Below are positions 12,225 through 22,009 of a stretch of DNA of 64,000 nucleotides, one piece after another. Each line of letters opens with the position of its first letter. The first letter of the stretch is position 1. The notes beneath the pieces were generated by a model. That model was given only the letters and a program-made list of their open reading frames with translations. It searched no databases and was not told the DNA's origin. Location of the stretch: positions 20,513 through 84,512 of the forward strand of contig MPUH01000193.1 of NCBI GenBank assembly GCA_001970955.1, read 5' to 3'. The position numbers were made by a program, and so were the translations under genes. Source of the stretch: Stentor coeruleus. Its lineage: Eukaryota; Ciliophora; Heterotrichea; Heterotrichida; Stentoridae.

Positions 12225-12984
12225 TTTGGATAATTTTATTGAAAAATTGCCGATTTGATGGGTTTTTGATGAGGTGAAGGTTTGAGGAGTTTTTTCGATG
12301 GGAACTTTTGAGTGAAATAATGAGTTTGGGGTTTATGTTTAAGTGAAGATATATACTTTTGATGCTTGTATATAAGATTTATATATTTATTTATGAGGTT
12401 AATTATTGCAATTAAGGGTTTGATAGAGCTGATTAAAGATTTATTATTTTATGAATTAATTAATGCTTAAGAGTCCGTTTTATACAGATTTATTTTTAGT
12501 ATATAATTTCAAAGGACATATTAGCTAGGACTAATTATTAAAGCAATATTTTAGATCTTAAAATGAGAATAAAAATATACTAAGCAGCTATACTAATGTT
12601 TCTTATTTATCATCATTGAGATTGTATCCAATCATCTTCTTTACTAAATAATATATTTCAAATAAATCTTATTGTAGTAATAAAATATACTCATATCATA
12701 AATCCTTAAATAAATCAAAACAAAATATCATCCTATAACACTTAGCCGTAAATCTTCTCTATTTTAAACCACATTATCTACCAAAAAAGCCTTCAACTTA
12801 GCATAAAACCCTTTTCATATCCTAACATCAAGTGTCTGCTCATTAAAAAATAAAAAAACCACATTACTTTTACATATAAAATCTAAAAAAAATCCATTTC
12901 TTCTTTTAATCTAATTGCCATAACCCGAGTATTTCCATAGTTGATTTGCAACAAAGCTAAAAGTAGTTATTATATTCAAATAAA
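12225..12984. other. Intergenic, 760 bp, no gene seen
   Basis: Lies between two plus-strand genes. Bases 12241-12300 hold about 20 G and 3 C; bases 12721-12780 hold about 2 G and 15 C. No open frame, RNA gene or repeat was recognised. Confidence 0.5.
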
Positions 12985-15900
12985 ATGAAAATTGAGCCAT
13001 TGGGAGAGTCAACCGACCCCTTAGTAAATATTTTTAACACAACTGTAGCTGAATTACTCAACATTGTCGAAGCATATCGTCAACGAAAATTAGCAGAGGA
13101 TATTGAATTACTCGAAAGCGAAGGAGGTGCTTTATCTTTTGAAGACAAGCTAAAATCCTCAATAAAATACGGTCTTTCTAACAAAGAAGATCAAACCGAA
13201 CGAATCAAGATTTTTGGTAGTAACAAACCAGCAAAAGACCGCTCAAAGACATATTTTCAAATCTGCTGGGAAGTCCTTGAAGATCCTATATTACGTATTT
13301 TAGTTATATCAGGACTTATAAGTCTTACTATAGGAGCTACTTTAGATGAGCATCCTGCATATGGTTGGATTGAAGGTTTTGCTATAATAGTAGCAGTTTG
13401 TGTTGTTGTTAATGTCACAGCAGTTAATGATATGCAGAAACAGAAAAAATTTAAAGAGCTTAAAAAACGTAATAGGACTGGAAGAGTTGTTACAATCTTA
13501 AGAGATGGAGTTTGGTCATCTATGCATCCTAAACATATATTAGTAGGGGATATTATTAAAATTGAGAATGGAATTACAATACCTGCTGATGGGATTCTTA
13601 TTGATGGGTCACAAATTGAAGTTGTTGAAGCGGCAATGACAGGGGAAAATGATAATATTAAGAAATTACCTTTTGAAGAAGCAGTGAGGATTAAAGAGGA
13701 ATATTATTTGAATAACCCTGGGGTATTAGAAGCGATGAAGAAGTCAGAAGAAGATAGACATCATGAATTACCTAGTCCAGTTGTATTGAGTGGGACGAAT
13801 TTAGCTGAAGGGGTAGGGATTATGATTGTTATTGCTGTTGGTAAAAACTCGGCTGAAGGGAGGATTTTTGATCTTGCAGAACGTGCTGATGAGTTAACTC
13901 CTTTACAAGTAAAACTAGCTCGTGTTGCTGGCGGTGTAGGTAAACTCGGCCTAGTCTGTGCAATAGTAACAGTTATTACCTTATACTTAAGATTTATAAT
14001 CGAAATTGCCTCAGGAGAAATCTCATGGAGCAACAAAGAACATCCTCTTTTACTAGTAAAATTTCTTATTATCGGTATAACTGTCTTAGTTGTAGCAATC
14101 CCTGAAGGTCTTCCACTAGCTGTGACTATATCTTTAGCATATTCCATCAAAAAAATGCAAAGCGAAAATAACCTTGTTAGAAAAATGCAGGCCTGTGAAA
14201 CCATGGGTGGAGCTGATCAAATTTGTTCTGATAAAACTGGGACTTTAACTCAAAATCTTATGACTGTATCTGAAATGTGGGCTGGAAATCAAGCTTTAAA
14301 TATCGAATCTGGACCACCAAGCCAAGGAACTTTTCAAGCTGAATTTCTCCATCTTCTTAAAGAATCAATATTTATGAATTCTTCAGCTTTTATAGACCCA
14401 GAAAAAGGTAAGCAAGGTAGTAAAACTGAAATCGCTATGATTTTATTAATGCAAGCATTAGGTCATTCAGATTGTATTGAGACAAGAAATACTTATTTAG
14501 AAAGATATCATAGAATATTTCCTTTTTCAAGTAAAAGGAAAAAATCAAGTATTATCATTACAACTGATGAAGGAAAATTACGAATTCATGTTAAAGGTGC
14601 ATCTGAAGTAGTTTCTAGTTGTTGTACAAGTTTTTTAACTGTAGATGGTAAATCACATCTTATTGATAATGAAACATCTAAAGTTATACAAAATATGATA
14701 TCAAGAATGACTGATAATGCATTAAGAGTTATAGCTTTAACATATAGAGATCTTCCTATTGATGTTGATATAGAAAAATTCGATACTATGGGTTTTCCTG
14801 AACTAGAAAAATCAAATCTCACTTTAATAGCCCTTATAGGAATCCGTGACCCAATAAGACCTGAAGTCCCTGGTGCAGTAAAAGAATGTCAACGTGCAGG
14901 GATAACAGTACGTATGGTTACAGGGGATAATAAAGCAACAGCAAAAGCTATAGCCCGTGAGTGTAACATAATAAGCAAAGATACACAAACTGTAATGGAA
15001 GGTAAAGAATTCTCAACAAAAACCGGAGGAACAGTCTGTAAAGAATGTAAAACAAAAATCTGCCCATGTCCAAGAAACGCAAGAGAAGCTAAAACTTCAA
15101 CAAAATCAATAAGAGAAGATGTAGTCGCTGATTTAGAAGCTTTTAAAGAAATTGTAGCAAATCTAGCAGTCCTTGCAAGATCTCAGCCTGATGATAAATA
15201 CACTTTAGTAACAGGTTTAAAACAACTTGGTCATGTTGTAGCAGTAACAGGTGATGGGACAAATGATGCTCCAGCTTTAAGTAAAGCGGATATTGGTTTT
15301 GCTATGGGGATAACAGGTACTGAAATGGCTAAAGAATCAGCAGGGATAATATTATTAGATGACAATTTCAAATCTATAGTAAGAGCAGTTATATGGGGTC
15401 GGAATATATATGATAATATTAGAGCATTTTTACAATTTCAAATCACAGTGAATATTGTTGCGGTTATTAGTGCTATGGTTGGAGCTATAACAATACAACA
15501 ATCTCCTTTAACATCAGTACAATTGCTTTGGGTTAATCTTATTATGGATAGTTTCGCATCACTTGCTTTAGCTACAGATCCTCCAACTGATGATCATTTA
15601 AACCGTCCTCCTTATAAAAAAACAGAGTTTATTATAGAAAAACGTATGTGGAAACATATTTTAGGGCAAAGTATTGTACAATTGATTATTATGTTTAGTA
15701 TGATGTATGCTGGGGAATGGTTTTTACCTGAATTCGGCACTGGGACTAGTGTTTTGTATAATAAAGATACTGATTATGTTATTGCTGGGAGGACTTATAA
15801 TCCTGATGGTTCTGAAAATTATAAACCTTATTTGTCAGATCCAAATATAGGCCCAAGTCGACAATTTACATATATTTTTAATACTTTTGTCCTTTTACAA

Positions 15901-16254
15901 TTGACTAATGAGGTTAATGCGAGGAAGATTAGAGATGAGGTTAATGCTTTTGAACGGATTTTAATGAACAAAATGTTTATTGGGATATGGTTTTTTACTT
16001 TAGCTATGCAAGTACTTATAATTTCTGTTGGAAGTTATGCGTTTAGCTGTCATTTAAAAGGTTTAACTGTTGAACAGTGGATGATATGTATAGCTTTTAG
16101 TGCAATTTCACTTGTCTGGAGATTTGTTTTGGTATTTATGCCGACAAGTATATTTTCTAAAGTCCATGTTGATGAGAATCGGAACTCAGCAAGGCTTTTG
16201 TCGATGAGAGGAAGTTCAATGCAAAGAGAGAGGATTAATCTTAATACAACATAA
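12985..16254 (+). CDS. PMCA: Plasma-membrane-type Ca2+-ATPase (P-type IIB)
   Basis: 1,089 aa. Two N-terminal TM helices (about 100-155), an actuator domain with EAAMTGENDNIKK, the P-type helix PEGLPLAVTISLAYS, the phosphorylation site CSDKTGTLT with Asp416, a nucleotide domain with VKGASE, the hinge TGDGTNDAPALSKADIGFAMG near 755, and about six C-terminal TM helices including LLWVNLIMDSFASLALATDPPT. The pump exports Ca2+ from the cytosol to the exterior or alveolar sacs. Ciliate pumps of this class often lack the long animal calmodulin tail, and here only a short Ser/Arg-rich tail follows the last TM. An insertion after VMEGKEF carries Cys685, 688, 693 and 695 (CKEC...CPC), discussed separately. 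The start ATG follows AAATAAA. Confidence 0.95.
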   Translation: MKIEPLGESTDPLVNIFNTTVAELLNIVEAYRQRKLAEDIELLESEGGALSFEDKLKSSIKYGLSNKEDQTERIKIFGSNKPAKDRSKTYFQICWEVLEDPILRILVISGLISLTIGATLDEHPAYGWIEGFAIIVAVCVVVNVTAVNDMQKQKKFKELKKRNRTGRVVTILRDGVWSSMHPKHILVGDIIKIENGITIPADGILIDGSQIEVVEAAMTGENDNIKKLPFEEAVRIKEEYYLNNPGVLEAMKKSEEDRHHELPSPVVLSGTNLAEGVGIMIVIAVGKNSAEGRIFDLAERADELTPLQVKLARVAGGVGKLGLVCAIVTVITLYLRFIIEIASGEISWSNKEHPLLLVKFLIIGITVLVVAIPEGLPLAVTISLAYSIKKMQSENNLVRKMQACETMGGADQICSDKTGTLTQNLMTVSEMWAGNQALNIESGPPSQGTFQAEFLHLLKESIFMNSSAFIDPEKGKQGSKTEIAMILLMQALGHSDCIETRNTYLERYHRIFPFSSKRKKSSIIITTDEGKLRIHVKGASEVVSSCCTSFLTVDGKSHLIDNETSKVIQNMISRMTDNALRVIALTYRDLPIDVDIEKFDTMGFPELEKSNLTLIALIGIRDPIRPEVPGAVKECQRAGITVRMVTGDNKATAKAIARECNIISKDTQTVMEGKEFSTKTGGTVCKECKTKICPCPRNAREAKTSTKSIREDVVADLEAFKEIVANLAVLARSQPDDKYTLVTGLKQLGHVVAVTGDGTNDAPALSKADIGFAMGITGTEMAKESAGIILLDDNFKSIVRAVIWGRNIYDNIRAFLQFQITVNIVAVISAMVGAITIQQSPLTSVQLLWVNLIMDSFASLALATDPPTDDHLNRPPYKKTEFIIEKRMWKHILGQSIVQLIIMFSMMYAGEWFLPEFGTGTSVLYNKDTDYVIAGRTYNPDGSENYKPYLSDPNIGPSRQFTYIFNTFVLLQLTNEVNARKIRDEVNAFERILMNKMFIGIWFFTLAMQVLIISVGSYAFSCHLKGLTVEQWMICIAFSAISLVWRFVLVFMPTSIFSKVHVDENRNSARLLSMRGSSMQRERINLNTT

Positions 16255-16325
16255 TATATGAAAATTAGCATGATAATAAATTTTATATGTATAAATTCAT
16301 AAGGTTTTTTTATAGTTTTTTTAAT

Positions 16326-17531
16326 ATGCTTACTAAAGAAAACCTTGATAAAATTGGGAGCCTGCCATCAGAAAGTTCGATAATGTCGAAATTTTTACAG
16401 GACAACAAAAGAGAAAACGAGTCTGTGGCTGAAGAAATTGAAAAAAACATGCCTTTTGCGATGCTGCATTACAATGAAGAAGCTAAAACCCCTTATTTGT
16501 TCAGAAGGATCTCAAGTACAAGCACAGTGAAATCAGTATTTTTTAGTTCTTCAAAAAGCAATAGTTCATCACAAGAGTCAGTGAAACATGAATTACAACA
16601 AATGCTAGAAGATCGACAAAGTAAAAGTATTTTCTATAACATCCTCGTAGCAGGAGATTCTGGATTAGGTAAAACTAGCTTTATAAACACGTACATGTAC
16701 CTAAAATTCAATTATTTTCAAAAATTCTCTGATTGTTCAGATATCGTCCCAACTACAACAGAAATCACTCATACAAAAGCTAAACGAATTGAAGAGAAAA
16801 TTGAATTTAATATAGACATGATTGATACTCCTGGCTATGGATCTTTTCGTAATATCAAATCATGGGTTAAATTTATTGTCAGATATCTTATAGAAAAAAT
16901 AATCAAATATCAAAAAGATCCTCAGAAAATTGATGAGCGTGTTCATTGTTGCCTTTATTTTATTGATAGTGTTTTAAAACAAAATGATATAATAGCATTA
17001 AAAGAACTACAAAAATATATGCCGATAATCCCTATAATAGGTAAAGCTGATATATGTACTTTAGATGAGATAAAAAAATTTAAAAAAATTATCTTGGATC
17101 AATTGAAAGAATCTGAAATAAATATTTTTTATTATAAACCTGAAGATAACACAGGAAGTTTAAATGATTTTACAAGCAATTTAGGTGAAGGACCTCCTTA
17201 TTGTGTGATTTCTGCAGTTTCTATGATAAATGCTGAAGGGAAAATTTCATTTGGTCGTTCTTATAATTGGGGATCTTGTGATATAGACAATCCTTTTCAT
17301 TCTGATTTCCCTATTATTAATAAATGCCTTATTGGGAGATTTTATAATCAGGTAAAAAAAATTGCTAAAGAGAGATGTGGTGAGGTGATACAACAATGGA
17401 CTGAGTTTCAGAATAAGAGAAATGCGAGAAAACAGAAGATGTTGGAAGATAAGAAGTATGAGAAAGCGAAGAAGATTAGTAAAATATTGTCAGCTTTTGC
17501 TATGAGTGCTTTGGTACTGTTTTCTAGATGA
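16326..17531 (+). CDS. Septin-like GTPase with C-terminal hydrophobic segment
   Basis: 401 aa from MLTKENLDK; an in-frame ATG at 16287 would add 13 residues, but the later ATG has the AT-rich TTTAAT context usual here. The G domain has P-loop GDSGLGKTS (about 110), DTPGYGSF (about 167), VHCCLYFID, the G4-like GKAD (about 239; AKAD in most septins) and the septin-specific Y-N-W-G-x-C-D-I-D-N-P stretch near 312. The C-terminus is a basic segment followed by ILSAFAMSALVLF, a short TM-like tail. Septins polymerise on membranes. Those of Tetrahymena have been reported on mitochondria, which would fit a tail anchor, but the location here is inference. Only 71 bp separate the PMCA stop from this ATG. 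Confidence 0.85.
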   Translation: MLTKENLDKIGSLPSESSIMSKFLQDNKRENESVAEEIEKNMPFAMLHYNEEAKTPYLFRRISSTSTVKSVFFSSSKSNSSSQESVKHELQQMLEDRQSKSIFYNILVAGDSGLGKTSFINTYMYLKFNYFQKFSDCSDIVPTTTEITHTKAKRIEEKIEFNIDMIDTPGYGSFRNIKSWVKFIVRYLIEKIIKYQKDPQKIDERVHCCLYFIDSVLKQNDIIALKELQKYMPIIPIIGKADICTLDEIKKFKKIILDQLKESEINIFYYKPEDNTGSLNDFTSNLGEGPPYCVISAVSMINAEGKISFGRSYNWGSCDIDNPFHSDFPIINKCLIGRFYNQVKKIAKERCGEVIQQWTEFQNKRNARKQKMLEDKKYEKAKKISKILSAFAMSALVLFSR

Positions 17532-18256
17532 TAAAGTAAATATTAATGAAAAGATTCAAATAGATTGTTTGTATTATAAACTTTTAGGAGGATTTATAGG
17601 TTTGTAAAGGTTTGTATAATGAGGAATTTCTGTTATGCGTAGTAGAATCTTTGTGTTTTATAGTAATATATTGTTTTAAGTTTAAATATAAAAGGACAAT
17701 TTTACAAATAGTTCATGTTTATACGAAATTTGCTAAAAAATTGCAACGTTTTTTTTTCAGATGCAAACTAGTTTTATTCATAGTGATTGCCCTGATTTAA
17801 TGATAAATTAGAATATTCTCTCTAGTTTAAAGATAGAAAAACAATTATATTTCCATATATTTTATATTAAATCTAATAAACTCTGACTAATATTTATATT
17901 ATTTTAAGCTAACTAATTTACCACTATAAATAATCAATTCTATCATAGTTGTTCTAAAGCTTCTAAGATTATTCTAAAAATACTAAAAAATTATTTATAA
18001 AGAATTTTTAATTTGAGTTAATACTTCATATACTAGAATTGCCAAACTTTTGAATATTATCTTTAGGGTATATTTATGAAAATAAGAGTATTTTTGATAT
18101 AATTATTTATATGGTGAAATGCTTAATTCTAGTGCTTATAATATCTTATACATTATTTTAATAAAATTAACAAAATTATCTACCCAAACCAAAAACACTC
18201 ACTAACTTCATACCAAGTGATGATAAATATAGTTCAAATATTTAGATTTAAAATAA
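17532..18256. other. Convergent intergenic region, 725 bp, no gene seen
   Basis: Between the stop codons of the septin (plus) and the zinc-finger gene (minus). The left end is G/T-rich (about 16 G and 3 C in 17581-17640) and the right end C/A-rich (about 4 G and 14 C in 18181-18240). A 62-codon open frame at 17612-17800 has no protein-like features. Confidence 0.45.
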
Positions 18257-18610
18257 TTATTCTAATCTTATCTGAGGTGGGTGATGTTTCTTCAGATGAT
18301 TTTTTAATGTATACTTGCTAAAAAGAATCTTGCCACATTTTTCGCATGGAAGCTTAGTAATTTTCTCATGAACCTGCTTTAAATGAGCTTTAAGAGAATA
18401 TTTATTTTTAAAAAGCTTTTGACATTTACTGCATTCAAGGATTTTTTCTGACTTCGAATGAATTTTACCTTCATGTTGTCTTAGCCCTCTTATTGATTGG
18501 AATTCCAATTGGCAATCATGACAGAATGTTTCACTTTTTTTAAGTTTGTCTTTATTTAGAATTGACAAATCTTTGATGGAATAAGGGTATATGCTTTTTA
18601 GGGTTTCCAT
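18257..18610 (-). CDS. Small C2H2 zinc-finger protein
   Basis: 117 aa with three C2H2 fingers after a 28-residue N-terminal part: C-H-D-C...H-x4-H (RGLRQHEGKIH), C-S-K-C...H-x4-H (YSLKAHLKQVH) and C-E-K-C...H-x3-H (KNHLKKHH). The linkers are not the TGEKP type. It is probably a nucleic-acid-binding protein, but the target is unknown. The short length and single-exon structure match the second C2H2 gene at 60186-60653, although the fingers differ enough that recent duplication is unlikely. Confidence 0.75.
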   Translation of the reverse strand: METLKSIYPYSIKDLSILNKDKLKKSETFCHDCQLEFQSIRGLRQHEGKIHSKSEKILECSKCQKLFKNKYSLKAHLKQVHEKITKLPCEKCGKILFSKYTLKNHLKKHHPPQIRLE

Positions 18611-19122
18611 TTATATAATATAGGTAATAATAAGTATTGAATATTATTCATTTTTTACTTTATATTTTTGGTATATACATATTTGTAATAATAATTTTTA
18701 ATTCTGCTAAAGAATTTATCATAAAAGATCTTTATGCCAAAATAGTATTTTTTTAATGCAAATGGATATAAATATAAAGTTCAATTAAGATTATGTTTAT
18801 ACTCTTTAAAGCATAAAGCTTAGAAAGCAATTATATTATTCTAATACATTTTAAAGTATACATTTTTTCTTAAACAAACAACTATATTCTTTATTAAATA
18901 TTTGACACAAAGCAAACACTATACCCCCTTGACTATTCCTAGCATACTATGTAAAACCAAAAAATCAATATAAATGAGTAATGAAATATTCAATTCCACC
19001 ACAAAAAAAGCCACAATCTTCACCCTAAACCACACTAAAACTTCCTCATTTCCATTATAAAAACCTAAAACTCCCATTTTTTATTCCAAAAATCTTACTA
19101 TTATATCTAAAAACCCATAATC
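18611..19122. other. Intergenic, 512 bp, no gene seen
   Basis: AT-rich. The last 200 bases before the SNARE gene's stop are C/A-rich and G-poor. Nothing else was recognised. Confidence 0.5.
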
Positions 19123-19914
19123 TTAATCTGCCACATAAACAACCCTAGCAGTCCACCAATCATAAAAAATCAACACAACCGTCATCGTTAAAAAATAAAC
19201 AACCCAAACAACTTCCATACCTTTACTTCTCTCATTAGCACTATTCAAATGTTTATTCGCTACTTTCATCATCTCAACACTAGATTCTGTATCTTTTAAT
19301 ATATTAAAACTCATTGACTCTTGTTCTGAAATAATTTGATTAAAACTTTTCAATATACTACTAAGTTCAAAAGCTGTCTTTTGTGTTTTTTCTATAACAT
19401 CAGCTTCATCTGTTAAATCTTTTAACAATTGAGCATTTTGTGATGAAAAATCTGTTGGGAATTCTTTAGGTTCAGCAAAAGAATTTGATAATTCTTCACC
19501 GGTGTTAATACGTGATGCTTCAATTGATTTTAATGTTTTTGCAGCTTTTTCTTTTATGCTTTGAATATCAGCGACAAGTTTGGTTACTATTTGTATGTTG
19601 GAATATAAGCATAGGATTATTGGCGAAATGAGTTTGGATTTTTTATCGAAGGTTTTGAGTTTTTCGATTTCTATGTTGCAGAAAGCGAGGAATTCCCTGA
19701 ATGTTTGTTACATTGAATCGCGGTCATGGATTTGGGTTGATGGAAGAGAAGATTGGAGTTTGTTGTGGATTGTGTGAAGGTCTTTAAGCCTTTCGGTAAT
19801 TATGAAGTACTATATGGTGTTTACTAGTTCTGATGCACGTTTTATGTTAGGGGATAAGATGATGGACACTTTAGCTTTGTGGTTTGGGAAGAGCTTCCAT
19901 GTTAAGTCAGTCAT
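19123..19914 (-). CDS. STX18: Syntaxin-18/Ufe1-like ER Qa-SNARE (three exons, two 15-nt introns)
   Basis: Start MTDLTWKLF at 19914. The frame is interrupted by in-frame stops that disappear if two 15-nt introns (19810-19824 and 19697-19711) are removed, giving 253 aa. An N-terminal helical region of about 130 residues precedes a SNARE motif (about 155-215: LLKDLTDEADVIEKTQ, then IISEQESMSFNILKD with a central Gln) and a C-terminal anchor WVVYFLTMTVVLIFYDWW, which resembles the syntaxin-18 anchor ending in LDWYD. Syntaxin 18/Ufe1 is the ER Q-SNARE for retrograde Golgi-to-ER vesicles and ER fusion. The family call rests on the tail and N-terminus and is less certain than the SNARE call. Confidence 0.72.
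19697..19711 (-). other. 15-nt intron of the syntaxin gene
   Basis: Sense sequence GTAACAAACATTCAG. Removing it converts an in-frame TAA into a continuous reading (DSM joined to EFLAFC). The A at position 10 is shared with the other introns in the window. Confidence 0.85.
19810..19824 (-). other. 15-nt intron of the syntaxin gene
   Basis: Sense sequence GTAAACACCATATAG. Removing it joins ASEL to YFIITERL and eliminates an in-frame TAG. Confidence 0.85.
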
Positions 19915-20533
19915 TTTATAGGAATTGAAATTTTAAAGGAAAAAATGCTCTTTTTTTGGGTTTGGGAATGGGTCTGAAGATTTTATGGGGTTATAAAATG
20001 TAAAATTTTGTGATTTTTTAGTGGTCGGTGATGTTTGGAATTTGAGAATAGCATTAGTTTGCTATTTTAGAGTTAGGCAAATAATATTTTTATGGTTTTA
20101 TAATAATGTAAAAGTGAGTGTTGGTTGGTTAATGAGAAAGAGAATCTGTTTTAAGAAAACTACAAATCCCAGCACCTCGCCATCATAATCAAAAAACCAA
20201 ACCTAAACATCAAACCAATCCTCAGAAAAATCCTATCCCAACTTCCCAAAAAAAACTTACTCATCAATACAATTTCCCACCTTATCTCTCAAATCCAACA
20301 TAAAAAACCTAAAACAATCATACATATATTTACCTCTAAAATTTTCTAATAACAAATAGTTTTAAGCTAGTAATAATCTTGATGAATATCTAAATCTCAA
20401 AACCTTATCCATAATCCTCACTTTTCCTCTTCAACCCAATCCTCCCATCTTAACTCTTCCAACAGTATCAAAACAATAAAAAACATATCGATTTTAATAA
20501 TCAGTTTTTACCGAAATAGTAATAATAATCCAA
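19915..20533. promoter_or_regulatory. Divergent intergenic region with a sharp GT-to-AC switch
   Basis: Lies between the 5' ends of the SNARE (minus) and CDPK (plus) genes, so it should hold both promoters. By hand count, 19921-20100 has T77 A52 G44 C7, and 20161-20340 has T40 A81 G3 C56. The switch lies near 20155. No TATA-like or other motif was singled out. Confidence 0.5.
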
Positions 20534-22009
20534 ATGGGCTGTAGTTGCACAAAAGGTACAGGCGTAAAAAAATCCAATCCTAAATCAAGACCTCAAACTA
20601 TTAAACTAACCCCAGAATCTTTTATCAAATCAAACAGCAAAGATTTCACAGATGTTTATACAATCGGCACACCTCTTGGAAGTGGGGCTTATGGTGATGT
20701 TATACAAGTCATCCATAAACTAACAAATCAAGAAAGAGCTGTAAAAATCTTCCTTAAGAATAATGACAAACATAAAGATAGTTCTTATGAAAAAACCAAA
20801 AATGAAATAGAAATACTTAAAAAATTAAGCCACCCGACCATTATTAAAATTTATGAGTATTTTGAGGATGAAAAACGTGTTTATATTGTTATGGAGAAAT
20901 GCTATGGAGGTGAACTTTTTAATCAGATAACAACGAAAAAGTCATTGAATGAATCAATTTCTGCTTTGATATGTAAACAGCTTTTTTCAGCTATTTCGTA
21001 TTTACATTCTAATAAAATTGTTCATAGAGATATAAAACCTGAGAATATAATGTTGGAAGATAGTGAGGATTTTATTAATATAAAAATCATTGACTTTGGT
21101 ACTGCGACATATTATGATGGAGGGATTATGAAAGAATTATCTGGATCAAGTTATTATATATCACCAGAGGTTATAAAAGGTGAGTATAATGAAAAATGTG
21201 ATGAATGGAGTATAGGAGTAATATTATACATCCTTCTCTGTGGTAATCCTCCTTTTGCAGGTTCATCAACCGAGCAAATTATGAGGAAAATCGAAATTGG
21301 GACTTTCAGCTACAATAACCCAATCTGGACCTCAGTTTCTCCTTTAGCCAAAGATCTAATCAACAAACTTCTCTGCCCTGTATCATATCGCCTATCATCA
21401 GAAGAAGCTCTTCGACACCCTTGGATCGAAGAAAAAGGTAAATACCCAATAATAAAATCCCCAATGCTCAGTAATGTTATCGAAAATCTGCAAAGTTTTA
21501 ACGGCCTCAACAAATTCAAAGATGCAATCAGTACTTTTATAACCTCACAAATACTAGAAATCCATGAAACTAAAGAATTACGTGAAATTTTTAAATCAAT
21601 TGACATAAATGGTGATGGGAAATTAAGTAAAGAAGAAATGATTAATGGTTTTGCATGTCACAAAGAAATCCTTAACCGAGATAAATATATAGAAAAAATC
21701 ATAAATGATGTTGATACAGATGGAAATGGGTATATAGATTATAATGAATTCATAAAAGCTACAGTAAATCGTCAAAAACTATATAGCAAAGACAATTTAA
21801 AAAAAGCTTTTGATATATTTGATTTAGATAGCAGTGGGAAAATCTCAGCAGTTGAATTAGAAAAAGCTTTTAGCTTAGGGACAAATAAAAATTCCATATG
21901 GCAAGATTTAGTATTAAAAGCTGATAAGAATTCAGATGGGGAAATCGACTTTCAAGAGTTTTGTGAGTTTATTGAAAACTTGTCCGATAAGGATTTTCTT
22001 ATTAACTAA
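20534..22009 (+). CDS. CDPK: Calcium-dependent protein kinase (CDPK)
   Basis: 491 aa. The N-terminus MGCSCTKG is a myristoylation/palmitoylation signal, suggesting membrane attachment. The kinase domain (about 45-300) has GSGAYGDV, AVKIF, IVHRDIKPENIML, IIDFGTA and GSSYYISPEVI, so all catalytic residues are present. An autoinhibitory junction follows, then four EF-hands with complete loops: DINGDGKLSKEE, DTDGNGYIDYNE, DLDSSGKISAVE and DKNSDGEIDFQE. This is the standard CDPK plan of alveolates and plants, in which Ca2+ binding to the EF-hand module frees the kinase. The start follows a C/A-rich leader and TAATAATCCAAATGG. Confidence 0.96.
   Translation: MGCSCTKGTGVKKSNPKSRPQTIKLTPESFIKSNSKDFTDVYTIGTPLGSGAYGDVIQVIHKLTNQERAVKIFLKNNDKHKDSSYEKTKNEIEILKKLSHPTIIKIYEYFEDEKRVYIVMEKCYGGELFNQITTKKSLNESISALICKQLFSAISYLHSNKIVHRDIKPENIMLEDSEDFINIKIIDFGTATYYDGGIMKELSGSSYYISPEVIKGEYNEKCDEWSIGVILYILLCGNPPFAGSSTEQIMRKIEIGTFSYNNPIWTSVSPLAKDLINKLLCPVSYRLSSEEALRHPWIEEKGKYPIIKSPMLSNVIENLQSFNGLNKFKDAISTFITSQILEIHETKELREIFKSIDINGDGKLSKEEMINGFACHKEILNRDKYIEKIINDVDTDGNGYIDYNEFIKATVNRQKLYSKDNLKKAFDIFDLDSSGKISAVELEKAFSLGTNKNSIWQDLVLKADKNSDGEIDFQEFCEFIENLSDKDFLIN

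Noticed and set aside
17612-17800. 62-codon plus-strand open frame
   Set aside because: Hydrophobic, Cys/Phe/Lys-rich product typical of random AT-rich DNA; no motif and no start context support.
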